A stretch of DNA of 64,000 nt. Origin: Pseudomonadota bacterium (GTDB lineage: Bacteria > Pseudomonadota > Gammaproteobacteria > Steroidobacterales > Steroidobacteraceae). The translations under genes were made by a program, and so were the position numbers. Location of the stretch: NCBI GenBank assembly GCA_018241505.1, contig JAFEDS010000015.1, forward strand, positions 62,001-126,000, in the 5' to 3' direction. Of this stretch, positions 16,936 to 26,452 are shown in pieces. Within the stretch, counting starts at the first letter, position 1. Each line of letters opens with the position of its first letter. Under the pieces are notes generated by a model. It was not told where the DNA came from and did no database searches. It saw only the letters and a program-made list of their open reading frames with translations.

Positions 16936-17349
16936 ATGGAAAGCGCAACAACTCACCTGCAGATGACGGATGACGGCAACGAGCTGAATGGCTTGCGAGT
17001 GCTGGTGGTCGAGGACGACTACCTGGTCGCGGCTGACATGTGCGCGGCGCTCATGCGCAGGGGAGCAATCATCATCGGCCCGGCGAGCAACCTGCGGCGT
17101 ACCCGTGAGCTGTTGCGCCAGTACCGGCCGGATTGTGCGCTGCTGGACCTGAATCTGAACGGGGTGCTGGCGTTCGAGCTGGCGGAAGAGTTTGAACACG
17201 AGGGCGTACCCACCATCTTCACAACCGGTTACGACGCGGCGTTCCTTCCGGAATCGCTGCGCGCGGCGCCCTGCCTGCAGAAGCCGGTCAACTTCAAGGC
17301 GCTCGTGAAGCTGATCCAGGCCAACGCCCGTTGCGCGCCGCTCGCATGA
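16936..17349 (+). CDS. Single-domain response regulator (CheY-like receiver)
   Basis: The protein has 137 residues from the ATG at 16936. All receiver residues are present: acidic pocket E26-D27-D28 (VVEDDYLV), phosphoacceptor D71 (ALLDLNLNG), T96/T97 (IFTTGYD) and K116 (LQKPV). There is no output domain. The sequence is of the type that pairs with HWE kinases in alphaproteobacterial general-stress circuits. It lies between the kinase-like gene (5-bp gap) and a Crp/Fnr gene (ATGA overlap), so the three are one operon. It may shuttle phosphoryl groups or bind a partner protein. Confidence 0.9.
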   Translation: MESATTHLQMTDDGNELNGLRVLVVEDDYLVAADMCAALMRRGAIIIGPASNLRRTRELLRQYRPDCALLDLNLNGVLAFELAEEFEHEGVPTIFTTGYDAAFLPESLRAAPCLQKPVNFKALVKLIQANARCAPLA

Positions 17350-18119
17350 GTCCGCAGTCCCAACCCAACGTCCTGTCGCTGGTCCGCAAGCTGGAACATT
17401 GTGCATTGTTGTCTTCCGAGGAAAAGCGCGCGCTGGAAAATGCCTGCAGCTCGGTTCGCCAGCTCATGCCGCGAACCAACCTCGTGTCAGAAGGCGATCC
17501 GGCCCCGCGGGTGAACGTGATATTGGAAGGGTTCGCCTGCCGCTACCGGTTGCAGGCGGACGGTCGCCGACAGGTTGTGGGCCTGCTGCTGCCAGGGGAC
17601 ATGTGCGATATTCGAATCTGCATCCTCAAGCACATGGATCATTCCATAGGCACGCTGAGCCCGGTCCGCGCGGCACAGATACCGCGCGAGACCGTAGACG
17701 CGTTGCTCGACCGCTACCCGCGACTGTCGCGCGCGTTGTGGTGGTCCACGCTGGTCGATGAATCGATCACGCGCGAATGGGTTGTCAATGTCGGACACCG
17801 GACGGCCTTTGAGAGGATGGCGCACCTGTTTTGCGAGATCTTCGAACGGCTGCATACGGTCGGCTTGACACGGGGTGATACGTGCGACCTGCCGCTGACG
17901 CAGGCGGAGCTGAGCGATGCGCTCGCGCTGTCAGCGGTTCACGTGAATCGCGTCCTGATGGAGATGCGGCACAATCAACTGATCACACTGCGCAACCAAC
18001 AACTCACGCTGCACGACTACCAGGCGCTGCGCAACATCTCCGGCTTTGATGGGCGCTACCTGCATCTCGACGGTGTGAACGGGCCGTCATTCGCAGTCGC
18101 GGAACAGCGTACCGCGTAG
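17346..18119 (+). CDS. Crp/Fnr family transcriptional regulator (paralogue 2)
   Basis: The protein has 257 residues. The ATG at 17346 overlaps the receiver gene stop (ATGA); an ATG 15 bp upstream is possible. The cNMP-type barrel has LLLPGDMCDIRI. The winged helix includes LTQAELSDALALSAVHVNRV, with the V-H-V-N-R recognition helix identical to that of the 36083 paralogue; the C-terminal halves of the two are closely similar (both contain REW, then AHLFCE). It is the likely DNA-binding output of the kinase-receiver operon, though no direct phospho-signal link to this fold is known. Confidence 0.9.
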   Translation: MSPQSQPNVLSLVRKLEHCALLSSEEKRALENACSSVRQLMPRTNLVSEGDPAPRVNVILEGFACRYRLQADGRRQVVGLLLPGDMCDIRICILKHMDHSIGTLSPVRAAQIPRETVDALLDRYPRLSRALWWSTLVDESITREWVVNVGHRTAFERMAHLFCEIFERLHTVGLTRGDTCDLPLTQAELSDALALSAVHVNRVLMEMRHNQLITLRNQQLTLHDYQALRNISGFDGRYLHLDGVNGPSFAVAEQRTA

Positions 18120-18617
18120 TTACAGGATGCGGATGTCGATTTCCGCTTGAAAGAAATGGCACGCGAGCCGCATCGTAGCCGCAAGCCTGCAAAACTCGCC
18201 CGGGTTCAGGGCCCGCGTAATTCGGCCAACCCGGGAGTCGGGATATTTGAAGCGACGCGCATTGAGCGGTGGAAACTGCGAAGACACGATGTCGGAAAGA
18301 GCAATGACTCCATCGCGCATCTGCAGCAATATGCCGTGCAGGCGCAAGTCCGCTCCGAGATCCGCCGCCAACGACAGGAAGCATCCGCGTTGCTCGGGAG
18401 TTTGATTGACGGCGTCGGCGCGCTCTGTGAAAGGCCGGCTGTAGGACATCAGCGCACCCAGCGCGGCACCCGCGTGGACCATCGAGCCAGCGGGATGTTT
18501 CGCAGCGACGTGCCCAAAATTGATGGCGACCTCGAGATCACGCACAGCACGACAGGACCAAGGGTCCGTCGGGGCCGGAGGCACGGGCATTCTCAGCAAC
18601 AGCTCGCGATGGTGCAT
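18120..18617 (-). CDS. Hypothetical protein
   Basis: The protein has about 165 residues from the ATG at 18617 (MHHRELLLRMPVPPAPT); a start at 18662 is also open. I recognise no domain. A central segment (AINFGHVAAKHPAGSMVHAG, GAALGALMSYSRPF) is followed by a basic C-terminal half. The opposite strand also holds a 165-codon frame, but its composition (runs of R, Q and H) looks like a shadow. The stop abuts that of the Crp gene. A copy of the recurring palindrome sits 63 bp upstream of 18617, which supports this start and reading. Confidence 0.55.
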   Translation of the reverse strand: MHHRELLLRMPVPPAPTDPWSCRAVRDLEVAINFGHVAAKHPAGSMVHAGAALGALMSYSRPFTERADAVNQTPEQRGCFLSLAADLGADLRLHGILLQMRDGVIALSDIVSSQFPPLNARRFKYPDSRVGRITRALNPGEFCRLAATMRLACHFFQAEIDIRIL

Positions 18618-18680
18618 GTCGTTCAACCCTGGGCGCAAGAGTAGGTCGACAAAAAATATCACCAGCGCCGCCGGCTCGCG

Positions 18681-18694
18681 CTAACCTGCGATAG
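18681..18694. promoter_or_regulatory. TAAC-N4-GTTA-type site
   Basis: CTAAC-CTGC-GATAG lies upstream of the hypothetical gene ending at 18120, 63 bp from the preferred start at 18617. One half-site has a T-to-A change. Confidence 0.4.
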
Positions 18695-18801
18695 GGTTCG
18701 CGCCGGCGCGTCAGGCCGTTGCGTCGCTGGATATGCGAGCAGCCTATTGGCGCCCGGTAAATTTTGCGCCGCGCGCGGGCAAGAAGTGCCGCTGATGCAG
18801 G

Positions 18802-19971
18802 TTACGTTTTGAGTACGATCTTGGTGCACTCGTGTTGTTTGTCGCGGAACATGCGGTAGCCCTCCGGCGCCCGGTCGAGCGGTAACTGGTGGGACACGAC
18901 AAAGCTGGGGTCCACTTTGTCCTGCTCGATGAGATCCAACAGTGGGCGCAGGTAGCGCTGCACGTGGGTCTGCCCGGATTTGATGGTCAAGGCTTTGTTG
19001 ACGATGGCGCCGAACGGCACTTTATCGAGGAAGCCGCCATACACGCCGGGGACGGAGACCGTCCCGCCATTGCGGCACGCAAGGATGGCTTCGCGCAGTG
19101 AGGTGGGCCGGTCGGTTGCGAGCATCAATGCCTGCTTGACCTTGTCGTAGGTTCCGAAGAATCCGTGGGCATGGCCTTCGAGGCCGACGGCGTCGATGCA
19201 GGAATCGGGACCGCGGCCGCCGGTCATCTCCGACAGAGTCTCCAGCACGTCGACACCTTCGTAGTTGAGTGTTTCAGCGCGGCAATTCTCACGCGCCTTG
19301 CGCAAGCGCTCCTCAAACCGATCGATGGCAATGACGCGCTCGGCTCCGAGCAGGAAGGCGCTGAGGATCGCGAACAGACCCACCGGTCCGCAGCCCCACA
19401 CCGCCACCGTGTCGCCCGGCTGAATGTTGCAATATTCCGCGGCCATGTAGCCGGTTGGAAAGATGTCGGACAGAAACAGAACCTGCTCATCGTCCAGGTG
19501 GTCGGGGACCTTGATCGGACCTACGTCGGCGAAGGGGATGCGTGCGTACTCAGCCTGGCCGCCAGCGTAGCCACCCAACATGTGAGAGTAGCCGAAAAGA
19601 CCGGCCGGCGAGCGTCCCCACAGCTTCTCGGCCATCCAGGCATTCGGATTCGAATTCTCGCACAGCGAAAACTGTCCGCTGGTGCAGAAGTAGCAGCGTC
19701 CGCACGCAATGGGGAAGGGATTGACCACGCGGTCGCCTACCTTCAGGTTTGTGACCGCCGAACCGACTTCGACCACTTCACCCATGAATTCGTGGCCCAG
19801 GATGTCGCCCTGCATCATGGTCGGGATATAGCCGTCATAGATGTGGAGGTCCGAGCCGCAGATGGCCGTGGAGCTGATCTTGATGATGGCATCGCGCGGA
19901 TTGAGTATCTTGGGATCCGGGACATTCTCAATGCTGAGCTTGCCGGTTCCATTCCAACAATTGGCTTTCAT
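18802..19971 (-). CDS. Zinc-dependent alcohol dehydrogenase
   Basis: The protein has 389 residues. The catalytic zinc site is C38 (AICGSDLH) and H60-E61 (LGHEF); structural zinc cysteines are C90, C93, C96 and C104. The cofactor motif is [11 protein letters not shown] followed by [10 protein letters not shown]. It belongs to the same threonine-dehydrogenase-like group as FdhA-type enzymes, and variants carrying [17 protein letters not shown] are usually annotated as glutathione-dependent-like formaldehyde or general alcohol dehydrogenases. The ATG overlaps the stop of the upstream SRPBCC gene (ATGA), so translation is coupled. Confidence 0.9.
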   Translation of the reverse strand: MKANCWNGTGKLSIENVPDPKILNPRDAIIKISSTAICGSDLHIYDGYIPTMMQGDILGHEFMGEVVEVGSAVTNLKVGDRVVNPFPIACGRCYFCTSGQFSLCENSNPNAWMAEKLWGRSPAGLFGYSHMLGGYAGGQAEYARIPFADVGPIKVPDHLDDEQVLFLSDIFPTGYMAAEYCNIQPGDTVAVWGCGPVGLFAILSAFLLGAERVIAIDRFEERLRKARENCRAETLNYEGVDVLETLSEMTGGRGPDSCIDAVGLEGHAHGFFGTYDKVKQALMLATDRPTSLREAILACRNGGTVSVPGVYGGFLDKVPFGAIVNKALTIKSGQTHVQRYLRPLLDLIEQDKVDPSFVVSHQLPLDRAPEGYRMFRDKQHECTKIVLKT

Positions 19972-20948
19972 AGCAGGCTCCCGAGCAGGCTGCGCCGGCC
20001 GTTGGGTTGGCCCTCGGTGGTGGGGATCTCACCAGCCTCGAGGAGTTGTTTGAAGCGCCGCAGATCCTCGCGGACTTCTTTTCGTGGGTCGGCGCCGATC
20101 AGTTTCGCGAGCGCCACACCGGCGGAGCCACCCGGCACCCGGTAATGCATGCTGGTGGTGACAAGGGTACCCCGCCCCCCCACGGCCTCTTCGAAACGGA
20201 TGACGCCCGCGTGATACAGGCCGCCTCCATCCACCGAACGCCACGAGATGCGTTCACCCGGGGTGTCGCCGGTGACCTTCGAATCCCACTCGATGCGCGT
20301 GCCCAGTGGGCTCCTGATGCACCAGCGTGAGGTGCGGTTGTCCACCACGGTCACCGATTCGACGATGGGGCTGATTCGCGTCATGTTGGTGGGATCACGC
20401 CAGAAGTCGTAACACTCCTGAGTGGATTTGCCCACGATCACGCTTGCGGTTACCAGGGCGTCTGGCGCGGCACTCGGCGCCTTCTCATCGCTGCTGCGCA
20501 AGCTCTCCCGCACGTCGATTGCCGTGATTGCAGCGACAACCGCGGTTGCCACCGCCGCGTTCAGCCGTCGCGGATTCCTAGGGCTGAGCAGGCAGCTCGC
20601 GAGCACGACGAGATCCATTCCGTCGCCCACTACACGCGACCACAGCCAGGGCCGTGGATTGTCGGCGCTGAGCAGCCCGACGCCAGCCGCCAGTTCTCGC
20701 ATGCCCACCAGCGGCAGCAACCGACGACGCTGCTCGAGACCGCCGATACGCGACAGCAAGCCAGGCATGAACAGTGCCCCGGCACCCAGCACCAGACTCA
20801 GGAGCCCGAGATTGCGGGCAGCTTGCGAGGCTATCCGGGGTGTCAACGACTGTGACTGATCGTCGAATTCATCGTAGACGTGCGCAGGACCAAACGTGGC
20901 TGGACCGCCGCGCTCGGCCTGGGTGGAATTGGAAAACTCGGCGACCAT
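19968..20948 (-). CDS. Membrane domain fused to SRPBCC (cyclase/dehydrase-like) domain
   Basis: The protein has 326 residues. Residues about 40-155 contain several hydrophobic segments ([51 protein letters not shown]), resembling the small DUF4267-like membrane module. Residues about 165-300 form an SRPBCC helix-grip domain ([20 protein letters not shown], then [19 protein letters not shown]). SRPBCC domains bind lipids or other hydrophobic ligands. It is coupled to the zinc ADH by ATGA and divergent from the glycosyltransferase, with a palindromic site between. Confidence 0.8.
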   Translation of the reverse strand: MVAEFSNSTQAERGGPATFGPAHVYDEFDDQSQSLTPRIASQAARNLGLLSLVLGAGALFMPGLLSRIGGLEQRRRLLPLVGMRELAAGVGLLSADNPRPWLWSRVVGDGMDLVVLASCLLSPRNPRRLNAAVATAVVAAITAIDVRESLRSSDEKAPSAAPDALVTASVIVGKSTQECYDFWRDPTNMTRISPIVESVTVVDNRTSRWCIRSPLGTRIEWDSKVTGDTPGERISWRSVDGGGLYHAGVIRFEEAVGGRGTLVTTSMHYRVPGGSAGVALAKLIGADPRKEVREDLRRFKQLLEAGEIPTTEGQPNGRRSLLGSLL

Positions 20949-21015
20949 GGGCGCGCTCCTTCGGAAAGGCTGGTGTTGGTTGTCGAGATGAGCAAGGGGG
21001 ATTCCCGTCGCCGTT

Positions 21016-21029
21016 CTAACCTAGGTTGT
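21016..21029. promoter_or_regulatory. TAAC-N4-GTTA-type site in divergent promoter
   Basis: CTAAC-CTAG-GTTGT lies between the SRPBCC gene (67 bp to start) and the glycosyltransferase gene (38 bp to start). Confidence 0.45.
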
Positions 21030-21067
21030 AATAGGTGCAGCGCCTTTCCTACTAGGCTTGCGTGTAC

Positions 21068-22120
21068 ATGAAGATTGCGCAGATCGCTCCGCTTTTTGAA
21101 TCGGTGCCGCCAAAACTGTATGGAGGAACGGAACGGGTAGTCGCCTCCCTGTGTGATGCGCTGGTGGAGCTCGGACACGAGGTCACGCTGTTTGCCTCGG
21201 CCGAGTCGCGCACCCGTGCTCCCCTGATCGCCGGGCGCAAGTGCGCGATACGGCTGGATGAGGCGCCCCTGAAATCGGACCTCGCCGCCCACTTGCGTTT
21301 TCTGAACGAGGTCCGCCACCACGCTGCGCAGTTCGATGTGCTGCATTTTCATCTCGAGCTGCTGCACCTCCCGTTGTTTGAGTTGGATTGCCATAAGTGC
21401 GTGACCACCTTGCACAACCGCCTGGACGTGGCGGACCTGCGGGCGGCGTATGACGCCTGGCCCGGATTCGGCCTGGTGTCGATCTCAGACCACCAACGCC
21501 TGCCGATCCCGAACGCCAACTGGCTCGCCACGGTGCCGCATGGGTTGCCGGCCCGCATCTACGACTTCCGTGCGCAACCGGAGGGGGGCTATCTTGCATT
21601 TCTGGGACGTGCCTCGCCGGAGAAGGGTCTGGAGAGCGCCATCCGGATTGCCATCCAGGCCGGCATGCCGTTGAAGATTGCCGCCAAGGTGGATTACGCC
21701 GATCGGATCTACTTTGAGGCTCACATCAAACCGCTGCTGCAGGAGCCATCGATTGAATTCATTGGCGAAATCAGTGACGCACAGAAGTCCGACTTCATTG
21801 GCAATGCCCGCGCACTGTTGTTTCCGATCCGCTGGCCTGAACCCTTCGGACTCGTCATGATTGAAGCCATGGCGTGCGGCACCCCTGTGATTGCATTCGA
21901 GCGGGGCGCGGTTCCCGAGGTGCTCGAGAATGGCGTCAGCGGGTTCATTGTGAAGTCCGAGGATGAGGCAGTGGCCGCGCTATCGCGACTGCACCAGCTC
22001 GATCGACACCGAGTACGCGCGGCGTTCGAACGCCGTTTCAGCGCTGAGCGCATGGCGAACGATTATGCGAGCGTATACAGGCGGTTGCTCAAGACTCCGC
22101 GACTGGAGTGCGTCTCGTGA
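21068..22120 (+). CDS. Glycosyltransferase family 4
   Basis: The protein has 350 residues from the ATG at 21068; a GTG two codons earlier is possible. It has the GT-B fold: an N-terminal half with APLFESVPPKLYGGTERVV, and a C-terminal donor domain with LGRASPEKGLE and the nucleotide-sugar motif WPEPFGLVMIEAMACGTPVI containing the two conserved glutamates. The acceptor is unknown. Its stop overlaps the GTG start of the amylo-alpha-1,6-glucosidase-like gene. The pair may act in trehalose, glycogen or compatible-glucoside metabolism under stress, which is inference from context. Confidence 0.92.
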   Translation: MKIAQIAPLFESVPPKLYGGTERVVASLCDALVELGHEVTLFASAESRTRAPLIAGRKCAIRLDEAPLKSDLAAHLRFLNEVRHHAAQFDVLHFHLELLHLPLFELDCHKCVTTLHNRLDVADLRAAYDAWPGFGLVSISDHQRLPIPNANWLATVPHGLPARIYDFRAQPEGGYLAFLGRASPEKGLESAIRIAIQAGMPLKIAAKVDYADRIYFEAHIKPLLQEPSIEFIGEISDAQKSDFIGNARALLFPIRWPEPFGLVMIEAMACGTPVIAFERGAVPEVLENGVSGFIVKSEDEAVAALSRLHQLDRHRVRAAFERRFSAERMANDYASVYRRLLKTPRLECVS

Positions 22121-24234
22121 CAGCGTCCGACACACCGGAACGGCGCGGCCTGCTTCCGCGCTTCACTCTGAAGGATTCCGACACTTTCCTTCTAGCCGAT
22201 GCCCTCGGCGATGTTCGAGACGCCGACGACGGGATGTTCACAAACGACACTCGCGTTTTGTCGCGCTATGAGCTACGAATCGCGGGTGATTCACCATCGC
22301 TGTTGGGCGCGGCCATTTGTCAGGACAATTCGGTGTTTACGGCGCACCTAACGAATCGACCCCTGCCGGCGTTGAACGAGCGCTCGGTTCCGCAGGGCGT
22401 CATCCATCTGGAGCGTACGCGGTGTCTGTCCGGTGGCCGTCTTTATGAGCGGTTGCAACTCACCAACTTCAGTGAAGCAGCGGCTGTTGTGCCGCTCGAG
22501 CTGCGCTTTCAAGCCGATTTTCGCGATATCTTCGAGGTGAAGGGCCACTCGCGTCCCGCCCGCGGCACTGACCTGCCGGCGCGACAGCAGGAGCATGCAG
22601 TTCAGCTCGCGTATCGCGGGCTCGATGGGGTTCTACGTGTCACCTGCATTGAGTTTTCCCCAGCGCCTCGGGCACTCGACACGCATTCGGCACAATTCGA
22701 AGTCGAGCTCGGACGCGGCGAAGTGGCGCACCTGTACGTCAAGATCGGCGTAGCCGATGGTATTCCGCTGGAGCGCGAACGGTTCGACGCGATCATGCGG
22801 GAGTTACACGAACGAGAGACCTCGTCAGCCGCTGTCATCACTACCTCCGGTCGACTCTTCGATCAATGGATTGAACGATCGCGCTCGGACCTGGCGCTGC
22901 TGACGACTCAGCTCGCGACGGGTCCGTATCCCTATGCGGGTATCCCGTGGTTTGCAACCCAGTTCGGGCGCGATGCCATTATTACGGGGTTGCAGACGCT
23001 TTGGCTCGATCCGGAGCTGTCGGCTGGAGTGTTGTCATTTCTCGCCTCGACCCAGGCGCAGGAAGAATCTGCGTTCCGGGATTCGCAACCCGGAAAAATT
23101 CTACACGAAGCGCGCCGCGGGGAAATGGCGGCGCTCGGTGAGGTCCCGTTCGGCCGCTACTATGGAGGCGTGGATACCACGCCGCTGTTTGTGATGTTGG
23201 CAGCGGAATACGAGCGACACACGGGCAGTCGCCGCGTTGTAGACGGGATCTGGCATCAGATCATGGCCGCCACGGCCTGGATCGAGCGGCAACTCGATGA
23301 GGGCCGCCACGGACTCCTCTATTACCAGCGCGCACGCGAGTCCGGTCTGAAGAATCAGGCGTGGAAAGACAGCCAGGATTCGATTTTCCATGCGGACGGA
23401 TCCCTTCCCAATGGCGCCGTTGCCGTTGTGGAAGTACAAGGCTACGCCTACGCCGCATTGAATGGAGTTGCCGATCTGGCCAGTGTCCGAGGCGAGTTCA
23501 GTATGGCGCAGCGATGGCGCGAGCGGGCCGAGACCCTGCGTGCCACCATTGAGCGCCTGTATTGGATGCCGGACATGGGCTTCTACGCGATTGCGCTCGA
23601 TGACGACGGGGAGCAGTGCAAGATTCGCGCTTCCAACGCGGGACACTTGCTCTATTGCGCAGTTCCCGAACCTGACAGGGGCGCCTCAGTCTGCGCACAA
23701 CTTCTCGCAGCGGACACGTCGAGCGGTTGGGGGATCCGGACCCTGGCCGAGGGCCAGGTGCGCTACAACCCAATGTCGTATCACAACGGCTCTGTCTGGC
23801 CACATGACACCGCGATTTGCGCGGCCGGAATCGCTCGCTATGGTGAGCGCGCAGCCGTGGTTCGTATCGTGAGCGAGATGTTTGAGGTGGCGAGTCATTT
23901 CAGCATGCGCCTGCCGGAGCTGTATTGTGGATTCGAGCGCGTGGCTGGGCAGGGTCCCGTCCCCTATCCCGTGGCCTGTCTGCCGCAGGCTTGGGCTTGC
24001 GGCTCAGTATTCATGCTGCTGCAGGCTCTGCTCGGGTTGCAGATCAGCGGCCGGCGGGCCGAGGTGCACATCCACCGGCCCGAATTGCCGGTCGGCATCG
24101 AGTCAATCACTCTCGCGGGGCTCGCTGTCGGCGAGGAGCGCATCAACCTCGAGTTCCAACGCATCGGCGGCGGAATCGTGGTGATTCCGACACAACATAC
24201 CAACACCAAGGTGCGCGTCCTCGCACACCTTTAG
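22117..24234 (+). CDS. Amylo-alpha-1,6-glucosidase / glycogen debranching-like enzyme
   Basis: The protein has 705 residues from the GTG at 22117, which overlaps the upstream stop (GTGA) and has GGAG 8 bp before it; a GTG at 22108 is possible. The N-terminal domain (LLPRFTLKDSDTFLLADALG, then DTRVLSRYEL) is the GDE N-terminal bis module. The C-terminal (alpha/alpha)6 barrel contains IPWFATQFGRDAIITGLQTL, FGRYYGGVDTTPLFV and SYHNGSVWPHDTAI, with conserved acidic catalytic-region residues. It is expected to hydrolyse alpha-1,6 or related glucosidic bonds in the cytoplasm. No signal peptide is seen. Confidence 0.9.
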   Translation: MTASDTPERRGLLPRFTLKDSDTFLLADALGDVRDADDGMFTNDTRVLSRYELRIAGDSPSLLGAAICQDNSVFTAHLTNRPLPALNERSVPQGVIHLERTRCLSGGRLYERLQLTNFSEAAAVVPLELRFQADFRDIFEVKGHSRPARGTDLPARQQEHAVQLAYRGLDGVLRVTCIEFSPAPRALDTHSAQFEVELGRGEVAHLYVKIGVADGIPLERERFDAIMRELHERETSSAAVITTSGRLFDQWIERSRSDLALLTTQLATGPYPYAGIPWFATQFGRDAIITGLQTLWLDPELSAGVLSFLASTQAQEESAFRDSQPGKILHEARRGEMAALGEVPFGRYYGGVDTTPLFVMLAAEYERHTGSRRVVDGIWHQIMAATAWIERQLDEGRHGLLYYQRARESGLKNQAWKDSQDSIFHADGSLPNGAVAVVEVQGYAYAALNGVADLASVRGEFSMAQRWRERAETLRATIERLYWMPDMGFYAIALDDDGEQCKIRASNAGHLLYCAVPEPDRGASVCAQLLAADTSSGWGIRTLAEGQVRYNPMSYHNGSVWPHDTAICAAGIARYGERAAVVRIVSEMFEVASHFSMRLPELYCGFERVAGQGPVPYPVACLPQAWACGSVFMLLQALLGLQISGRRAEVHIHRPELPVGIESITLAGLAVGEERINLEFQRIGGGIVVIPTQHTNTKVRVLAHL

Positions 24235-24282
24235 CGCCGGAGAGCAGTCTCAGGGGCAAACGAAAGCTGCGAGTGCAATGGA

Positions 24283-25524
24283 TTACAGAAGCCGCAGCAA
24301 CAGGCAGGCGTTACCGGCGATGACGAGCACTGCCACACTCCACAGAAGAATAGCCGTTGAGCGTTTGAAGGCGTGGGCACCCACGAACCGGGAGCGGGTC
24401 GTAAACCACAGCAGCGGGACTACGGCAAAGGGTAACTGCAGACCGAGCACAACTTGTGTAAAGACCAACGCCTTGCCGATGCCGCTCTCACCTACCCACA
24501 ATGCAACGGCAAAGGCGGGCACAATGGCCAGCAGGCGACCCCACAGTGCACGTTGCGTACGCGAAACGCGCATGTCGAGAAATCCTTCCATGACAATCTG
24601 ACCGGCCAGGGTCCCTGTAATGGATGAGCTCAGGCCGGACGCGATCAGGCCGAGGCCGAATACAGTGCTGGCGGCGCCCACCCCGAGCAACGGGCTCAAC
24701 AGGTGATAGGCATCTGACAACTCGGTGACGGAAGTCTTGCCCGAGTAGTGGAATGCACCTGCGGCCAGGATCATGATCGCGGCGTTGACTAACAGGGCGA
24801 GCGACAAGGCCAAATTGGAATCCCATGTTGCATATTTGATGGCCGTCCGCAGCGAACTGCCGACCGCGCCTTTACGAACAATGGCCGAGTGCAGATAGAG
24901 ATTGTGTGGCATTACCGTCGCACCCATGATTGCCACGGCGACGTAGAGCATCGAGGGTTGACTGAGGATGGCGGCGCTCGGTATGAATCCAGCGAACAGC
25001 GCGGCGCCGGGTTTGAGCCACCAGAGCTGCAGCGCGAGGCAAGCCGCGATCAGGGCGGTGAGCCCGATGATCAAACTTTCCAGGTAGCGTGCGCCGCGGT
25101 TCCGTAGTTGCAGCACGAGTAATACGTCGAGCGTTGTCAGGCATACACCCCAGATCAGCGGGATGTGCAGGAGAAGTTGCAACCCGCAGGCCATGCCGAG
25201 CACTTCGGCCAAGTTGCAGGCAACAATCGCGAGCTCGCAGGCGATCCAGAGAAGGAAGCTGGTTCGCCTGTGAAGATGCAGCCGGCATGCCTGTGCCAGG
25301 TCCATCTTGCCGGCAAGTCCCAGGCGGACTGCGGCAGCCTGCAGGAACATGGCCATGACACTCGACAGGAGCACCACACTCAACAGGGAGTAACCAAACG
25401 CCGAGCCACCGCTCAGCGCCGTGGCCCAGTTGCCCGGGTCCATGTAACCAACCGCTACGAGATATCCAGGGCCGGCGAAAGACAGGAATCGTCGCAGCAC
25501 GCCCAACCGCCCAGGGCCCGGCAA
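24283..25524 (-). CDS. mntH: Nramp-type divalent metal (Mn2+) transporter
   Basis: The protein has 413 residues with about 11 membrane helices. The metal-binding TM1 motif DPGN (D29-P30-G31-N32 in GYMDPGNWAT) and the TM6 motif MPHN (ATVMPHNLYLHS) are both intact, as in MntH proton-coupled manganese importers. The start is uncertain: TTG at 25524 is used here, and a GTG at about 25500 is also open; no ATG lies before TM1. It lies 49 bp downstream of the manganese catalase gene on the same strand, so cofactor import and the enzyme are probably co-transcribed. Confidence 0.9.
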   Translation of the reverse strand: MPGPGRLGVLRRFLSFAGPGYLVAVGYMDPGNWATALSGGSAFGYSLLSVVLLSSVMAMFLQAAAVRLGLAGKMDLAQACRLHLHRRTSFLLWIACELAIVACNLAEVLGMACGLQLLLHIPLIWGVCLTTLDVLLVLQLRNRGARYLESLIIGLTALIAACLALQLWWLKPGAALFAGFIPSAAILSQPSMLYVAVAIMGATVMPHNLYLHSAIVRKGAVGSSLRTAIKYATWDSNLALSLALLVNAAIMILAAGAFHYSGKTSVTELSDAYHLLSPLLGVGAASTVFGLGLIASGLSSSITGTLAGQIVMEGFLDMRVSRTQRALWGRLLAIVPAFAVALWVGESGIGKALVFTQVVLGLQLPFAVVPLLWFTTRSRFVGAHAFKRSTAILLWSVAVLVIAGNACLLLRLL

Positions 25525-25573
25525 TGCGGGCCCCCAAGGACGGGACGGTGCGACGACTCGACCGCCGATCAGA

Positions 25574-26452
25574 CTATTCAGCGGCCTGGCCTCCGTCCAT
25601 TCCCAACATCGCTCCCGTGACCGGATCGCGGCTCAAATTGGACTTCAGGCGTTGCGCGGCCTGTTGCATGACTTTGGCCTCTTCCGCACTGACTTTCACC
25701 TGCGGCAACCCGGTGCCGCCATCCACGGCGGTCTGAGCTTCGCGGAACTGGAACGTGGGGTCCTTGTTCCAGGGCCCACTCTGGTCGCCATCGCCGGTGG
25801 ACATGTTGAAATAGACGTTGCTGAACTCCGGCATGCCGGGCATCTTGCCGGGCGGGAAGTTGGGCTGAATCGAATATAGAGCCTTTTCAAAGGATTGCTG
25901 ATGGGCGATCTCCCGGGTCATCAGGAATCCCAGCGCTTCGCGGACCCCAGGATCCGTCGTGCAATTGATCAGGCGCTCGTAGATGATCTTGGCGCGCGCT
26001 TCGGCCGCAATGTTGGAACGCAGATCGCATGTGGGATCGCCGATGCTGTCGATGTATGCCGCGCTCCAGGGTACGCCTGCCGAGTTGGTATAGGCGGGCG
26101 CACCGCCGTATAAAACCTGCGTCAGGTGGGAATCATTACCCGCACCGGTAATCGAGCGGTACAGCTCGGCCTGAGTGCCAACACCTTCGCTGATGCGACC
26201 CTTGGCGCCCTTGTTGAGCATCGCGACAATGGTGCCGATGACTTCCAGATGGCTGAGCTCTTCTGTGGCGATGTCAATCAACATGTCTTTACGGCCGGGA
26301 TCGTCCTCCGCAAGGTATTGATTGAAATAGCGTGTGGCCGCCGCGAGCTCACCCTGGGGCCCGCCGAACTGCTCGAGCATCAGGTTGGCGAGGCCGGGAT
26401 TGCTTTCAGTGACGCGCACCGTGTATTGCAGGCGCTTGTTGTGCATGAACAT
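25574..26452 (-). CDS. Manganese catalase
   Basis: The protein has 292 residues from the ATG at 26452 (MFMHNKRLQYTVRV); the upstream in-frame start has less support. It is a ferritin-like four-helix protein of the Mn catalase family: FGGPQGELAAATRYFNQYL, the ATEELSHLEV helix, EARAKIIYERLI and TREIAHQQSFEKAL supply the Glu/His ligands of the dimanganese centre. It degrades hydrogen peroxide without heme. The C-terminal arm is glycine/aspartate rich, as in typical members. An Nramp importer gene follows 49 bp downstream. Confidence 0.95.
   Translation of the reverse strand: MFMHNKRLQYTVRVTESNPGLANLMLEQFGGPQGELAAATRYFNQYLAEDDPGRKDMLIDIATEELSHLEVIGTIVAMLNKGAKGRISEGVGTQAELYRSITGAGNDSHLTQVLYGGAPAYTNSAGVPWSAAYIDSIGDPTCDLRSNIAAEARAKIIYERLINCTTDPGVREALGFLMTREIAHQQSFEKALYSIQPNFPPGKMPGMPEFSNVYFNMSTGDGDQSGPWNKDPTFQFREAQTAVDGGTGLPQVKVSAEEAKVMQQAAQRLKSNLSRDPVTGAMLGMDGGQAAE

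Noticed and set aside
18147-18644. Plus-strand frame of 165 codons
   Set aside because: Composition is dominated by R, Q and H without motifs, while the opposite strand looks more protein-like and has a site at the expected spacing.
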